A stretch of 64,000 nt of DNA from Planctomyces sp. SH-PL14 (GTDB lineage: Bacteria; Planctomycetota; Planctomycetia; Planctomycetales; Planctomycetaceae): NCBI RefSeq assembly GCF_001610835.1, contig NZ_CP011270.1, positions 7,086,001-7,150,000 on the forward strand. Reading direction: 5' to 3'. Positions 44,276 to 53,071 of the stretch are shown here, one piece after another; positions within the stretch are counted from its first letter, which is position 1; every line of letters starts with the position of its first letter. The position numbers were made by a program, and so were the translations under genes. Under the pieces are notes generated by a model that did not search any database, had not been told where the DNA came from, and worked only from the letters and a program-made list of their open reading frames with translations.

Positions 44276-45217
44276 TCAGGAGCGGATCAGCCGAGCGATG
44301 TAGTCGAGGACCGCCTCCGTCTCGACGGCGGTCGCATGGCTGATGTTCGCCTCGCGGGGTCCGGAGCGGCGGCGGTCGAAGACCGTCATCCCCCGCGTCA
44401 GTTCCCCATGCAGCTCGACATCGACGATCCCGTCTTCCTTTTCGAAGATCTCGGGATGCCGAACTGCCGCCAGGGCGACGACTTCCGGCAACAGAAGCCC
44501 TTCCAGTCCCAGGTGCTGGCGGCTGGCCCGCAGGCCGAAGGGAATGAGCTGCTCAAGCAGCCCGTTGAGGCGGTTTCCCCGCGACTTCAGGCGTTCGAAC
44601 TGGTCGAACGAGAGGGTCATCTGCCGCGACACTTCGAGCGGAATCAGGAGCTTGCTGGAGAGAACCCCCAGCACCGATCGGGCCGCCTCGGGATCCGCGC
44701 CGACGTTGAACTCGACCGCCGCGTGCAGGTCGCCCAGGCCCACGGCCGAGCCCCCGAGGCAGACGAAGCCGCTGAGCTGCTGGAGGAATTCCGGGAAGAG
44801 CTCGACCGCCCGCTGGATGTTGGTGAGGGGCCCCAACGTCAGGAGAACGCACTCGCCGGGCGCCCCCTTGACGCAGTCGATGAGGACCTTGGCCGCCTCA
44901 TGCTTCTGGTGGTGTTCCACATCGACCGTGGCACAATCCCCCAGGCCGTTGGCCCCATGCAGCAGCTGCGGATTGGGAAAATGCTGGTCGCCGCGGCCGA
45001 TCTTGCGGGGGCCTTCGCCGTGGCCGAACCGGGGCCAGCGGGGGGGATCGAGATGCGAAATCACCGTCAGGATGTTCCGGCAGGCGATATCCCCGGCGAC
45101 GCAGCCCGCCGTTCCGGTGATGGCCAGGACCTCCAGGTCCGGATCGACCACTGCCAGGGCAATGGCCAGCGCGTCCCCGATTCCCGGGTCGGCATCGATC
45201 AGCAATTTCTGAGGCAA
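44276..45217 (-). CDS. Nucleoside-hydrolase family protein with altered active site
   Basis: A 313-residue inosine-uridine nucleoside hydrolase homologue. Family features are KLLIDADPGIGDALAIALAV, LTLGPLTNIQRAVELFPEF and the GFVCLGGSA segment followed by EFNVGADPEAA. Active enzymes carry DxDPGxDDA, with calcium held by these aspartates, and a HD pair in the last third. Here Asp14 is glycine (GIGDA), and the segment that should hold HD reads GLEGLLLPEVVALAAV. Activity may be changed or lost. Asp8, Asp10, Asp15 and the NVGADPEA loop remain. It is a single gene. Confidence 0.82.
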   Translation of the reverse strand: MPQKLLIDADPGIGDALAIALAVVDPDLEVLAITGTAGCVAGDIACRNILTVISHLDPPRWPRFGHGEGPRKIGRGDQHFPNPQLLHGANGLGDCATVDVEHHQKHEAAKVLIDCVKGAPGECVLLTLGPLTNIQRAVELFPEFLQQLSGFVCLGGSAVGLGDLHAAVEFNVGADPEAARSVLGVLSSKLLIPLEVSRQMTLSFDQFERLKSRGNRLNGLLEQLIPFGLRASRQHLGLEGLLLPEVVALAAVRHPEIFEKEDGIVDVELHGELTRGMTVFDRRRSGPREANISHATAVETEAVLDYIARLIRS

Positions 45218-45440
45218 TGTTCACCTGCTGGGTCGGAAGGGAACGTCGGGCCTGCGATTTCATCCTAGGAGCCCGAGAGCGGCAGTTCAATTTGTTTGTT
45301 GCGACCCGTCGCGAAAAGGCCTTTGCAGGGAAGCGGTTAGGGCACAGTCCTTCGTGACCGCCGGGCCGCGTGCCGTCTTAGGGGGCGGGAAAAGGGCGCG
45401 GGAGGCTTCCGTCGGGCTCCGCTGAGGCCGCGGCCGCGGT

Positions 45441-45827
45441 TCAGACCATCGGCTCCGATCGCTTCACCAGCTGGAGGCAGACCCCCCAGGGATCCCGCAG
45501 CATCGCCAGGCGGTCGCCGTTGGAGGCGGACTCCGGTCCGCTGACGAGCGTGGCCCCGGCAGCGGTCAGGCGCTTCACGTCCCCCTCGACGTCCTTCGAG
45601 ACGAAGGCGAAGTGCAGGGCCGGCGGAGCGATGCCCGGGAGGTCGAGGCTCGCCGCGTCGGTGTTCCCGTAGAGTTCGAGCATCACCTTGCCGCTGTCGT
45701 CCGCCAGGAAGTGACCCCAGGGACGCTCCATGAACCGCCGCTTGACCGTGAATCCCAGGTGATCGACATACCACCGCGCCATCGCCAGCGGATCGGGAAC
45801 GTTCAGGGCGACGTGTTCGATTTTCAC
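45441..45827 (-). CDS. VOC (glyoxalase/bleomycin resistance) family protein
   Basis: A 128-residue protein with the paired beta-alpha-beta-beta-beta fold. The first motif is IEHVALNVPDPLAMARWYVD with HLGFTVKRRF, then ELYGNTDAASLDLP. The second half has HFAFVSKDVEGDVKRLTAAG and ends MLRDPWGVCLQLVKRSE. Metal ligands His (H4), Glu (in MLELYG) and His (LHFAF) fit a dioxygenase or isomerase-like site. The GTG start at 45827 is set by GAGG five bases upstream. Substrate unknown. Divergent from accA. Confidence 0.85.
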   Translation of the reverse strand: MKIEHVALNVPDPLAMARWYVDHLGFTVKRRFMERPWGHFLADDSGKVMLELYGNTDAASLDLPGIAPPALHFAFVSKDVEGDVKRLTAAGATLVSGPESASNGDRLAMLRDPWGVCLQLVKRSEPMV

Positions 45828-46016
45828 GGAAACCTCGATGTCGAAAAGGGACGGCGGCCGGCTCCGGCCGGGGCCGCGGCGCCGAAGTGTAGGCCAATCG
45901 GCCGGTTCGGGCAGCCGACCGCCGCCGCTTCCTGCCGCCCGGAACCGCTTTACACGCGGCGACGGATTGGCCACGATTCGCTGTTTCGCGTGTTTTCCAA
46001 GTTCCGGCAGCCGTTC

Positions 46017-47009
46017 ATGTCCCTCCCCATTCCTCTCCCGTTCGAGCGTCCGATCTTCGATCTGGAGACGCAGCTCGAGCGACTGGAGTCCCAGGCGAAT
46101 CCCTCCGAAACCACCCGCGACGCCATCCGGCAGATGCGGGTCGAGATCGCCCGCCTCAAGCGGGAGGTGTTCGACAACCTGAATCCGTGGGAAGTGGTCC
46201 AGCTCTCACGGCACGACATGCGGCCCAAGGCGTCGGACTACATCGAGCTTGTGTTCGACGAGTTCGTCGAGCTCCACGGCGACCGGGCCTTCAGCGACGA
46301 CCGGGCCATCCTGACCGGCTTCGCCAAGCTCGACGACACACGGGTCATGCTCATCGCCCAGCAGAAGGGGCGGAACCTCAAGGAGCGGGTCGAACACAAT
46401 TACGGGATGGCCCACCCCGAAGGCTACCGCAAGGCCCTCTCGAAAATGCAGATGGCGGCCAAGTACGGGCTGCCGATCATCTGCCTCATCGACACCGCCG
46501 GCGCCTATCCGGGGATCGGGGCCGAGGAACGGGGGCAGGCGTACCAGATCGCCTACAACCTGCGGGAAATGTCCCGCGTCGCGACGCCGATCGTCTGCGT
46601 CGTGATCGGGGAAGGGGGATCGGGCGGGGCGCTCGGGATCGGTATCGGCGATCACGTCGCGATGCTCCAGTTCTCGTACTACTCCGTCATCAGCCCCGAG
46701 GGCTGCGCAAGCATTCTCTGGAAGCATCAGCGGTTTGCGGACAAGGCGGCCCACGCCCTGCGGTTCACGGGCAAGGACCTGCTGTCGTTCGGCATCATTG
46801 ACGAAGTGATTCCCGAGCCGCTCGGCGGCGCTCATCGCGACCATCGCCGGACCGCCGCGAACCTCAAGGCGTCGTTGAACGTCGCCCTCAAGTCCCTCTC
46901 GCAGATGGACAAGACCCAGCTCCTCGATCATCGCTACGGAAAGTTCCGCAAGATCGGGGCATTCGAAGAGAAGAGCGTGGAAGCGGTCGCCGAAGCGGCG
47001 GCGACATAG
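46017..47009 (+). CDS. accA: Acetyl-CoA carboxylase carboxyltransferase subunit alpha
   Basis: AccA with AccD moves carboxyl from biotin to acetyl-CoA, making malonyl-CoA. The 330-residue length matches E. coli (319). Motifs: IFDLETQLERLESQ at the start, ELHGDRAFSDDRAILTGFAK, the GAYPGIGAEERGQAYQIAYN oxyanion segment, VIGEGGSGGALGIGIGDHVA and YYSVISPEGCASILWKH. The ATG at 46017 gives the conserved N-terminus; the frame upstream is unrelated. accD is not adjacent, as is usual. Confidence 0.96.
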   Translation: MSLPIPLPFERPIFDLETQLERLESQANPSETTRDAIRQMRVEIARLKREVFDNLNPWEVVQLSRHDMRPKASDYIELVFDEFVELHGDRAFSDDRAILTGFAKLDDTRVMLIAQQKGRNLKERVEHNYGMAHPEGYRKALSKMQMAAKYGLPIICLIDTAGAYPGIGAEERGQAYQIAYNLREMSRVATPIVCVVIGEGGSGGALGIGIGDHVAMLQFSYYSVISPEGCASILWKHQRFADKAAHALRFTGKDLLSFGIIDEVIPEPLGGAHRDHRRTAANLKASLNVALKSLSQMDKTQLLDHRYGKFRKIGAFEEKSVEAVAEAAAT

Positions 47010-47087
47010 AGCCCGAGAGCGTTCGTGTCGGATCCCTTGACCCGGACGGGCGTCGATGCGAGGGATCCATCGCACCGACGCGCCCGA

Positions 47088-47465
47088 CTACCGCAGCTTG
47101 ATGTCGTCGAACCGGCTCTGCATCGCCGACGGCGCCGAAGACCAGAACCGCGGGCGGGCGGGAATCGTGCTCGGCGCGGAGGCGGCCGGCCGCGGCCGGG
47201 CCGACATCCAGGCGGACGCTTCTCCGCCCCCCTGGTAGCTCGCCAGGTTCGGGTCGATCAGCAGGGTGATCGGCCGTTCGCTCGCGTTCACGAACGAGTT
47301 CGAGGCGGAGCGGGTCGTCGAAACCGCCGCAGTCACGGCGACGCTGGACTCGGCGTTGTACGAGACCTGACGGTACCGGGCCGGCGCTTCGGCGGATGCG
47401 GCGTGCGCGACGCCGAGGGTCAGGATCAGGGTGGCGATCGTCTTGGGAAGGATGTTGGTCGACAT
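47088..47465 (-). CDS. Small secreted hypothetical protein
   Basis: A 125-residue protein with a signal peptide (MSTNILPKTIATLILTLGVA, cleavage after ASA). A Ser/Ala/Thr-rich, probably disordered body follows, ending in a proline/arginine-rich stretch. No motif is recognised; it may be a surface or stalk-like exported protein. The ATG at 47465 is preceded by GAGGAG, which supports the start. The gene stands between accA (convergent) and the GT39-like gene. Confidence 0.65.
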   Translation of the reverse strand: MSTNILPKTIATLILTLGVAHAASAEAPARYRQVSYNAESSVAVTAAVSTTRSASNSFVNASERPITLLIDPNLASYQGGGEASAWMSARPRPAASAPSTIPARPRFWSSAPSAMQSRFDDIKLR

Positions 47466-47855
47466 GACACTGAGCTCCTCACATTCGGCCGCGTGATCAA
47501 CTGAGCGTTGCGGCCGCCATCGATTACGGTCCCGCGTTCTTCGAGGATCACGGGACTGACTGACGTGGCGAAGGAAAAGCAGCCGGCGTGCCATGCGGGG
47601 GCGAAGGAATCGAGCGAAGGGGCGGGTGGCAATCTTTGCCGACTGTGACGGACGGCCCGCAACCGCCCCGGCCAACCGTGCCGAAGGGAGCGCCTCGGCG
47701 ATCCGAATTCGATGTCGATTTGACGACGGCCTGTCGCGGCTGGATTGAAGGGATTTCCCAGGCCGTTTCAAGACGTCGACGGGGGCTGGGCGCCAGGGCA
47801 GGGGAGTGTGTGCGGCAGGCGGCGTTCACGCTCGAATCGAGGATGGCCGGCCTAC
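47466..47855. other. Intergenic region
   Basis: About 390 bp between the small secreted protein gene and the end of the GT39-like gene. It should hold the promoter of the former. I see a short GTCCCG/CGGGAC dyad (about 47529-47556) but no gene. Confidence 0.35.
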
Positions 47856-49775
47856 TCAGTTCGTCGGCCCGCGCCGCCGCTCCAGCAGCACGTGCGACTC
47901 CGACTCCCAGACGGGGACGAGGTCGCCGCTCTGGATCGCAAGCTCGATGGCCGCCAGCAGCGGAGCCATCCGCTCGAACCACTCGGCATCGCGATCCGGG
48001 CCGATCGGGATCCGCGCCAGCAGAAGGTGCGTGACCGCCAGCGCGTCGAGTCGCTGCCTCAACTCCTCGGCGCTGCCGGAGTCCAGGCCGCTGAGTCCCC
48101 GCGGTTGAAAGAACGGTGTCCCGATCGTGCACCGCCTCGGGAGGTACAGGCTGCGGTGCTCCAGAAACAGGAGCAGGTGAGCATCCTGCGGCGTCCGGTC
48201 CCGCACTGCCTCGACCACCGGCACATACATCCCGTCCGTCCCGTCATCGACGTAGTCCCGCCAGGACCAGACACCGGCGATCGTCTCCCAGGAGCCCGCG
48301 TAGTAGCCCGCCGTCTTCCACGGGAGACTCCAGACCGCGAGTCCACAGAGCAGCATCGTCACGGCCCGACGCGCCGGAACGGAAAGCCCCGCCAGTCCCG
48401 CGGCCGCCGCCGGCAGAAGGGAGGCCATCGCGGGAATCGCGAACCGCGCCTGCTGCGCGGTGAGGTACCAGAACCCGTACAGGAGCCCCGCGATTGCGGC
48501 CCCGAGAAGCGGGAGGGGCGATCGTCCGGAGCGCAGGGACAAGCCCCATCCGGCGAGAGACAGCACGACGAGCCATTGCCATCCGAACGACCCGTCGTAG
48601 AGCCGCTCCTGGAAGGCGAGCAGGATCGGGGCTGCGAAGAACCCGGCCCCGCTCCGGAACCCGAAGTTCCCCCCGATGGCGTGGTGATACGCGCTCATGG
48701 CGATCCGGCCCGGATCGTCCGTGAACAGGCTTTCGAAGTAGGGGAAGAACGGATTGCCGGTGGCGAGCCACGGACGGACATAGAAGGGGATGCAGACAAG
48801 GAGGGCGGTCCCGAGACATCCGGCCCCCCGGGCCCACTTTGCCCGGACCGGACCCGGCCGCATCACGGAGACGATCAGCGGACCGATCAGGAGGAACGGG
48901 AGTCCCGTGAGCTTGACCGCCGCCGCCCCCCCCGACAGCAGTCCCGCCACCCAGGGGATCTGCCACCCTGTTTCCGCGTCGGAGTCCCGGCCTGCCGCGT
49001 CGGCCAGCCACAACAGGGCCGCCAGGTTCATGAACAGCAACGTCTCGGCGTAGCAGTTCGCGCCGATCATGAGGCTCCCCGGAGCCAGGGCCATGGAAAG
49101 GAACAGGACGTGTCCGCTCCAACCGGGCGCGCGACGCAAGACCACGCCCCGGAGCAGCCCGAGTCCGAGGATCCAGCATCCCCAGGAGGTCAGCTTCGGA
49201 GCGACCAGGCTCGCGATCGGCGCCACGACCCAGTGGAGGATCTCCTGCAGCGCCGGGAACGCGGAGTAGGGAAGGTCCCAGTCGACCTGGAACGCCCCCT
49301 CGTCCATCCAGCGCCGCGGGACAACGCACCGGTAGACCAGTTCGTCCCACCCCGTCGGGAGGGTCAGTGCCGGCCCGAGGGTCAACAACAACGGGCCGGC
49401 CCAGAGCCAGTCCCGGGGAAACGACGTCGCGTGAGGCGACTTGGAAGACCGCGTCGTCCCATCGCGTCGAGCGAGTCGCCAGCTCCTGACCCACGCACCG
49501 ATCGCGACGACCGACACTGCCACGAGCGCCGCGATCCGTCCGCGGGGGGCGATGGGTGCTAACGACCCCATCAGAAGCGCGATCAGCCCCAGGCCGTTGA
49601 GTCCGAGGGCCACATCCAGGAGGGTTCGCCCCTTCCAGTCGGAGGGCGGAGACCAGCCGAACCGCAGGCCCCGCCCGATCGCCAGCGCGACGAACAGCAA
49701 GAGCCCGGCGGCCGCGATCGCCAGCGGCACCTGACCCGATGCCTCCAGCCCGACGATTTCCCTTCCGAGTGCCAC
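47856..49775 (-). CDS. Polytopic membrane protein, glycosyltransferase family 39-like
   Basis: A 639-residue protein with about 11-13 transmembrane helices in the first 480 residues and a soluble C-terminal part of about 150. The loop TLPTGWDELVYRCVVPRRWM contains the DE pair that lies in the catalytic periplasmic loop of GT39/ArnT/PMT-type lipid-linked sugar transferases. The pattern LVYxxVVPRRWxxxGxF is common in such proteins. The C-terminal domain (VPVVEAVRDRTPQDAHLLLF onwards) also fits. The acceptor is unknown; protein or lipid mannosylation is possible. Confidence 0.72.
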   Translation of the reverse strand: MALGREIVGLEASGQVPLAIAAAGLLLFVALAIGRGLRFGWSPPSDWKGRTLLDVALGLNGLGLIALLMGSLAPIAPRGRIAALVAVSVVAIGAWVRSWRLARRDGTTRSSKSPHATSFPRDWLWAGPLLLTLGPALTLPTGWDELVYRCVVPRRWMDEGAFQVDWDLPYSAFPALQEILHWVVAPIASLVAPKLTSWGCWILGLGLLRGVVLRRAPGWSGHVLFLSMALAPGSLMIGANCYAETLLFMNLAALLWLADAAGRDSDAETGWQIPWVAGLLSGGAAAVKLTGLPFLLIGPLIVSVMRPGPVRAKWARGAGCLGTALLVCIPFYVRPWLATGNPFFPYFESLFTDDPGRIAMSAYHHAIGGNFGFRSGAGFFAAPILLAFQERLYDGSFGWQWLVVLSLAGWGLSLRSGRSPLPLLGAAIAGLLYGFWYLTAQQARFAIPAMASLLPAAAAGLAGLSVPARRAVTMLLCGLAVWSLPWKTAGYYAGSWETIAGVWSWRDYVDDGTDGMYVPVVEAVRDRTPQDAHLLLFLEHRSLYLPRRCTIGTPFFQPRGLSGLDSGSAEELRQRLDALAVTHLLLARIPIGPDRDAEWFERMAPLLAAIELAIQSGDLVPVWESESHVLLERRRGPTN

Positions 49776-50108
49776 CGCCTCTCTCCCGCGCGAGGGACGT
49801 CCGCTGACTCAGTCCCCCGGTTGTAATGCGCAATCACACCGTCAGCCACTTCGGACCGGCGGCGTTCGCGAAACACCGGTCCTTCCGGTCAGGCCTCTTG
49901 CTCCGGTTCGTCTGCTCCGACGGCGTTACGGGGATCGGATGTTGATCGCCGGCATCACCGGCATGCTGAAGTGAGGCGAGGGGAAGGGCGGTGAAGCGGG
50001 AGCAACGTCCCCGACCCGGCGGAGTCGAGCCGTCTGCGTTCGGGGAAGAATTTCCGGTTCTGCGTGGCAGTGTTGGGAGGCGAATTCCGGTTTCCAAATA
50101 GGGAGCTA
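49776..50108. other. Intergenic region at the accessory-region border
   Basis: About 330 bp between the GT39-like gene start and the first winged-helix-like gene. No tRNA, integrase or direct repeats are seen that would mark an insertion boundary. It must hold the promoters of both flanking genes. Confidence 0.35.
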
Positions 50109-50426
50109 ATGAATCCGATCTGGTGCGAGGCGTGGAGAGCAATGTGTGAGGTTGGGCCGGGACTCGTCGCATTCACTCTGCCCGAGTTCCGGTTCCTTCA
50201 GCAATTGGCCTGGCTGGGCGATGCCAGTACGTCGGGGTTGGCCGACGACGAGTCGGGTTATGTCCGGGGGCTGATGGCCCAGGGGTTGGTGATCGATGAC
50301 GGCCGAAGGGTTCGAATCATCGAGCGCGGCCTGCGGGCCGTGACCGCCCCGCCGGTCCATCAGACGGAAACGGAGGTCGTGCTCCTGAAACGGGACCTGG
50401 AGGAACAGTTTCGCCACTGGTCGTAG
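50109..50426 (+). CDS. Winged-helix-like small protein, copy 1 of local family
   Basis: A 105-residue protein. The pattern LPEFRFLQQLAWLG, then YVRGLMAQGLVIDDGRRVRI and IERGLRAVTAPP has the helix-helix-wing layout shared with the genes at 54351, 56014 and 58950. Their common form is L-x-x-LV...hLTerGxRL...P. Such a fold may bind DNA or act as a protein adaptor. The ATG at 50109 is set by AGGGAG five bases upstream. No family name is known to me, and the sequence identity between copies is low (by eye). Confidence 0.55.
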   Translation: MNPIWCEAWRAMCEVGPGLVAFTLPEFRFLQQLAWLGDASTSGLADDESGYVRGLMAQGLVIDDGRRVRIIERGLRAVTAPPVHQTETEVVLLKRDLEEQFRHWS

Positions 50427-50720
50427 GACGCCCCTCGGGCCCCGGGACCAGTCGGTCCGTCGCCGAGGCGGACGGCCGGACCGAAGTCATCGGAAGGTGC
50501 GTCGGTTCGTCAGGACCAGCGAGGATGACGCTGTCGTCGGCTCGGACTTCATGGCGGCGGCACTTGTCCCTGGGGACCGTGCTCCCCGCGGTTCCGGCGC
50601 GATGAGCAGGCATGTGGTGACCGGGAAGGGGAATCGGAGGCTGCGGCTGCCGACCGACGTTTGAGCAACCTGCGCTGGCCCGCCTGGGTGTTCGCGTCCG
50701 ATGCTCGTGATGGTCGGCAA

Positions 50721-50753
50721 AAGAAAACGCCCCCTGTGCATCGGGGGCGTTTT
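50721..50753 (-). terminator. Hairpin terminator, probably bidirectional
   Basis: An 11-bp stem (AAAACGCCCCC at 50724-50734 with GGGGGCGTTTT at 50743-50753) and an 8-base loop. The minus strand continues TTTTCTTTTGCC, so it fits the end of the gene at 50883-51170. On the plus strand the T-run is only four. Confidence 0.8.
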
Positions 50754-50882
50754 CGCCCAACTCGCCTGCGACGGAGAAGCGACCTTGAAAGAAGAGCGTC
50801 GCCGACACCCGAGCGCCGCCGCTTTCTGTTTCCCCGTCTCAGTCGGCATCTTGAGCGGACTCGGCGGTCCGGCGGGGCGTCG

Positions 50883-51170
50883 TCACAGGTTCTGTTCGTC
50901 GAGCGCCTTCTCTCGTTCATCCAGTTCTCTCGCCCGTGCGTTGAGATCGCGTTGCAGTTTTTCGAGCCGTCTGTGGTAGACCGCATATTTCGCCTCATAG
51001 CTCGCGCCGAGGTTTGTGATCTGCTGTTCGAGTCGGACGATCGCCTCCCGGTCCGCCGAGTGAAGGTGAAGCTGCCGGACCATGAGTCCATTCATCCCCA
51101 GCAGGAACACGACCAGGGCGAATGCCCGCCACTCACTCAGTGGCCTTGATCCGGGACGGTCGGCTGACAT
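50883..51170 (-). CDS. Single-pass membrane/coiled-coil small protein, copy 1
   Basis: A 95-residue protein. A short basic N-terminus (MSADRPGSRP) precedes one transmembrane helix (about 15-32, AFALVVFLLGMNGLMV). A long coiled coil follows (REAIVRLEQQITNLGASYEA, RRLEKLQRDLNARARELDER). The same layout and the MSxDRx start recur at 56662 and 56973. AGGAGAG six bases before the ATG supports the start. The coil would lie outside the cytoplasmic membrane or within it depending on topology. A terminator follows. Confidence 0.7.
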   Translation of the reverse strand: MSADRPGSRPLSEWRAFALVVFLLGMNGLMVRQLHLHSADREAIVRLEQQITNLGASYEAKYAVYHRRLEKLQRDLNARARELDEREKALDEQNL

Positions 51171-51816
51171 GGCGACTCTCCTGTGTGGCTGGCCAAAGCG
51201 GTACAGGGAGTTTCGACTCTCGCCCCAGCCGAATCAACGACTCCACAGGTTCGAGCGTCTTGGCCGCCTGCTCTGTCATGCACTGCCGGGGGATCGGCAG
51301 AGGGACGCTACTGGCGCGGAGAGGTCCTTCACTCCCCCGGGCGGACCGTTCTCCCTCTGGTCCTGGTCTCGGTGGATTTGCCATCGCTGCGGCAGAAAAG
51401 ACGCCGGCCCGCCAGTGGTCCCTTCTCATCAGGCCTACCCAGATGGGGGCACAATCGACGACGGAGCTTGTCCTGGAGCCGACCGCCTTTCCCGTTTGCG
51501 GATCGATTTGAAAGAGGTCGTGAGCGGCTGACGACCGGAATGATCGACCAACGTTCGTAGGAATGTCTGAATGACGCCTGAAGGCGAAGGCGGAAGGAGG
51601 ATCCTCCTGACCGGTCGCCCCTGAAGATCGCGCTCCTGGCTGGTCCTATGAACGATGCAATCGTCACAGGCGGATGGGGAGGATTCCGCATTACTACCGA
51701 GTGCCTGACTCACCTCGACTTCCCTCATTGCTCCGGCAAGCCGGATGCAGGTCCGCCTCTCGACTCCTTCGGCGCCAAAGGAGATCAATCGCTCTTCTTT
51801 CAGGGAGCTTCGGGCC
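51171..51816. other. Gap in accessory region
   Basis: About 650 bp without a supported gene. Overlapping frames exist on both strands (for example 51435-51818 minus and 51648-51836 plus), but none has a good ribosome binding site and a recognisable pattern together. It should contain the promoter of the three-gene operon that starts at 51817. Confidence 0.35.
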
Positions 51817-52044
51817 ATGTCGATCTATCGCGGTGATCCAAACAAGATTGGCCGTCCCAATTGGGAGGTCTTACCGGTTGATCCTCGTCGGACGACGATG
51901 GGAAATCCGCCGACGTATGGACGTGGCGTTGACGCCGGAGGGCTGCTGAGAAGCCTTCTGCAGGCGGCTGCCGACGTCGCTGGCAACTCCGCTGCCGCCG
52001 GAGCAGGGCAGGGGGCCGGTTTGCCTGTCAGGAGGGAACCATGA
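51817..52044 (+). CDS. Small protein, first gene of ATGA-coupled operon
   Basis: A 75-residue protein. It begins MSIYRGDPNKIGRPNWEVLP and has a Gly/Ala-rich helical C-terminal half (LLRSLLQAAADVAGNSAAAG). There is no convincing membrane segment. AGGGAG lies about ten bases before the ATG. The stop codon overlaps the next start (ATGA), so translation is coupled to the following two membrane proteins. No family is recognised. The composition is plausible but the protein could be largely disordered. Confidence 0.55.
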   Translation: MSIYRGDPNKIGRPNWEVLPVDPRRTTMGNPPTYGRGVDAGGLLRSLLQAAADVAGNSAAAGAGQGAGLPVRREP

Positions 52045-52427
52045 GAGGGCATCGGAGGTGCAATGTCTCCTGGGCAGCCCGCGCAGGCCTTTGCTTTGCG
52101 TCATCGCTGCTGATCGGGATCTCGGTGTCGTCGTCGTTCGTCGCCGGTCTGCACGGCGCGCTGCTATCGGGAGCCGCCGCGGCCGCCCTGGTCAGCGCCT
52201 GTCAGTGGCAACGCCGCGAAGTACGACGTCGACTGCTTCTGGAACGACTGAACCGTACCGTTCTCCGCAGCACGCAACGTGCGGCGGTCAGGCGACCGGC
52301 CTGGCGAGTCGTCACACCCGGGTACCGCCGGGACGTGACCGCCACGCTGGAACGATCGGCGTCGGTGCGTGCGCAGTACGCCGCGCTCGTCGCCTTCGGC
52401 CTGCAACACGTGGGGAAGGACCAATGA
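52041..52427 (+). CDS. Small membrane protein, second gene of ATGA-coupled operon
   Basis: A 128-residue protein with one long or two short hydrophobic helices near the N-terminus (CFASSLLIGISVSSSFVAGL, GALLSGAAAAALVSA). A very basic cytoplasmic-type region follows (WQRREVRRRLLLERLNRTVL, RSTQRAAVRRPAWR). The start is preceded by GGAGGGA. Both ends overlap the neighbouring genes by ATGA, so the three proteins should be made in fixed proportion. The basic segment could contact nucleic acid or phospholipid. No family is recognised. Confidence 0.6.
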   Translation: MRGHRRCNVSWAARAGLCFASSLLIGISVSSSFVAGLHGALLSGAAAAALVSACQWQRREVRRRLLLERLNRTVLRSTQRAAVRRPAWRVVTPGYRRDVTATLERSASVRAQYAALVAFGLQHVGKDQ

Positions 52428-52720
52428 AAAAGAGACTCTGGACACTCGATGAGCTCGACCTGGCGGAGGAGCATTCGCCGCTGATCTCTCGCTTTACGAT
52501 CGCCGTCCTGTCGGCCCTGCTGACCGGCATGACGCTGGGCTACGCGCTGCCGGGGCAAGTCCGTCTGTTGACCGGCGCGGCGGCCGCCCTCGGTCTCCTG
52601 TACTACGTGTACCGGTCCCTGATTGTGCGGGACCACCTCCGGGAACGAGCCGATCGAAGCCGGGCCGACGCGGAGAGACGGCTCCAGAAGCTGAGCGCGG
52701 AGTACTCGACCTTCGGCTAG
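52424..52720 (+). CDS. Small two-helix membrane protein, third gene of ATGA-coupled operon
   Basis: A 98-residue protein. A cytoplasmic-type charged N-terminus (MKKRLWTLDELDLAEEHSPL) is followed by two transmembrane helices (about 24-42 and 48-66; FTIAVLSALLTGMTLGYALP, LLTGAAAALGLLYYVYRSL). A charged coiled-coil tail (RDHLRERADRSRADAERRLQ) ends the protein. GGGAAGGA precedes the ATG. A stable hairpin terminator follows 70 bp later. The layout resembles subunits of small membrane complexes, but no family name applies. Confidence 0.65.
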   Translation: MKKRLWTLDELDLAEEHSPLISRFTIAVLSALLTGMTLGYALPGQVRLLTGAAAALGLLYYVYRSLIVRDHLRERADRSRADAERRLQKLSAEYSTFG

Positions 52721-52791
52721 GAAGCCCTCTGTCGTTAACCCGCCAGGCCCTTTCAATACTCCGAAGCCGATCCCTGGTATAGGGGTCGCGG

Positions 52792-52831
52792 AGGCAGGAG
52801 TTGGACGGCACCTCCAGCTCCTGCCTTTGTC
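52792..52831 (+). terminator. Terminator after the three-gene operon
   Basis: A 14-bp stem (AGGCAGGAGTTGGA at 52792-52805 with TCCAGCTCCTGCCT at 52813-52826, one G-T pair) and a 7-base loop, followed by TTGTCTTG. It is about 70 bp after the operon's last stop codon. The remaining space to 53071 shows no gene. Confidence 0.75.
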
Positions 52832-53071
52832 TTGATGAGCCGCTGCCGAACGCTTGAGCGCTGGAGCAGGCCCGCCCGGCGCTCGCGTTCGGCATGCGTT
52901 CACTGCCGGAGCGGGCAGGGGAGTGATGGCGTCGGGGGCAGGGGGCAGGCGCCGCCTTTGACCATCTTCGACCTTGGGGGCAACTTCACATTCCAGAGTG
53001 CCCGTCTGTCGAACGCGGTGCTTGATCCACACATGGCAGCGGCCCAGCGTTCCCAGTAACGTGGCCTCACA

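Noticed and set aside
51133-51429. A minus-strand frame overlapping the start of the gene at 50883-51170
   Set aside because: It is arginine/proline-rich, overlaps a better-supported start and has no relatives.
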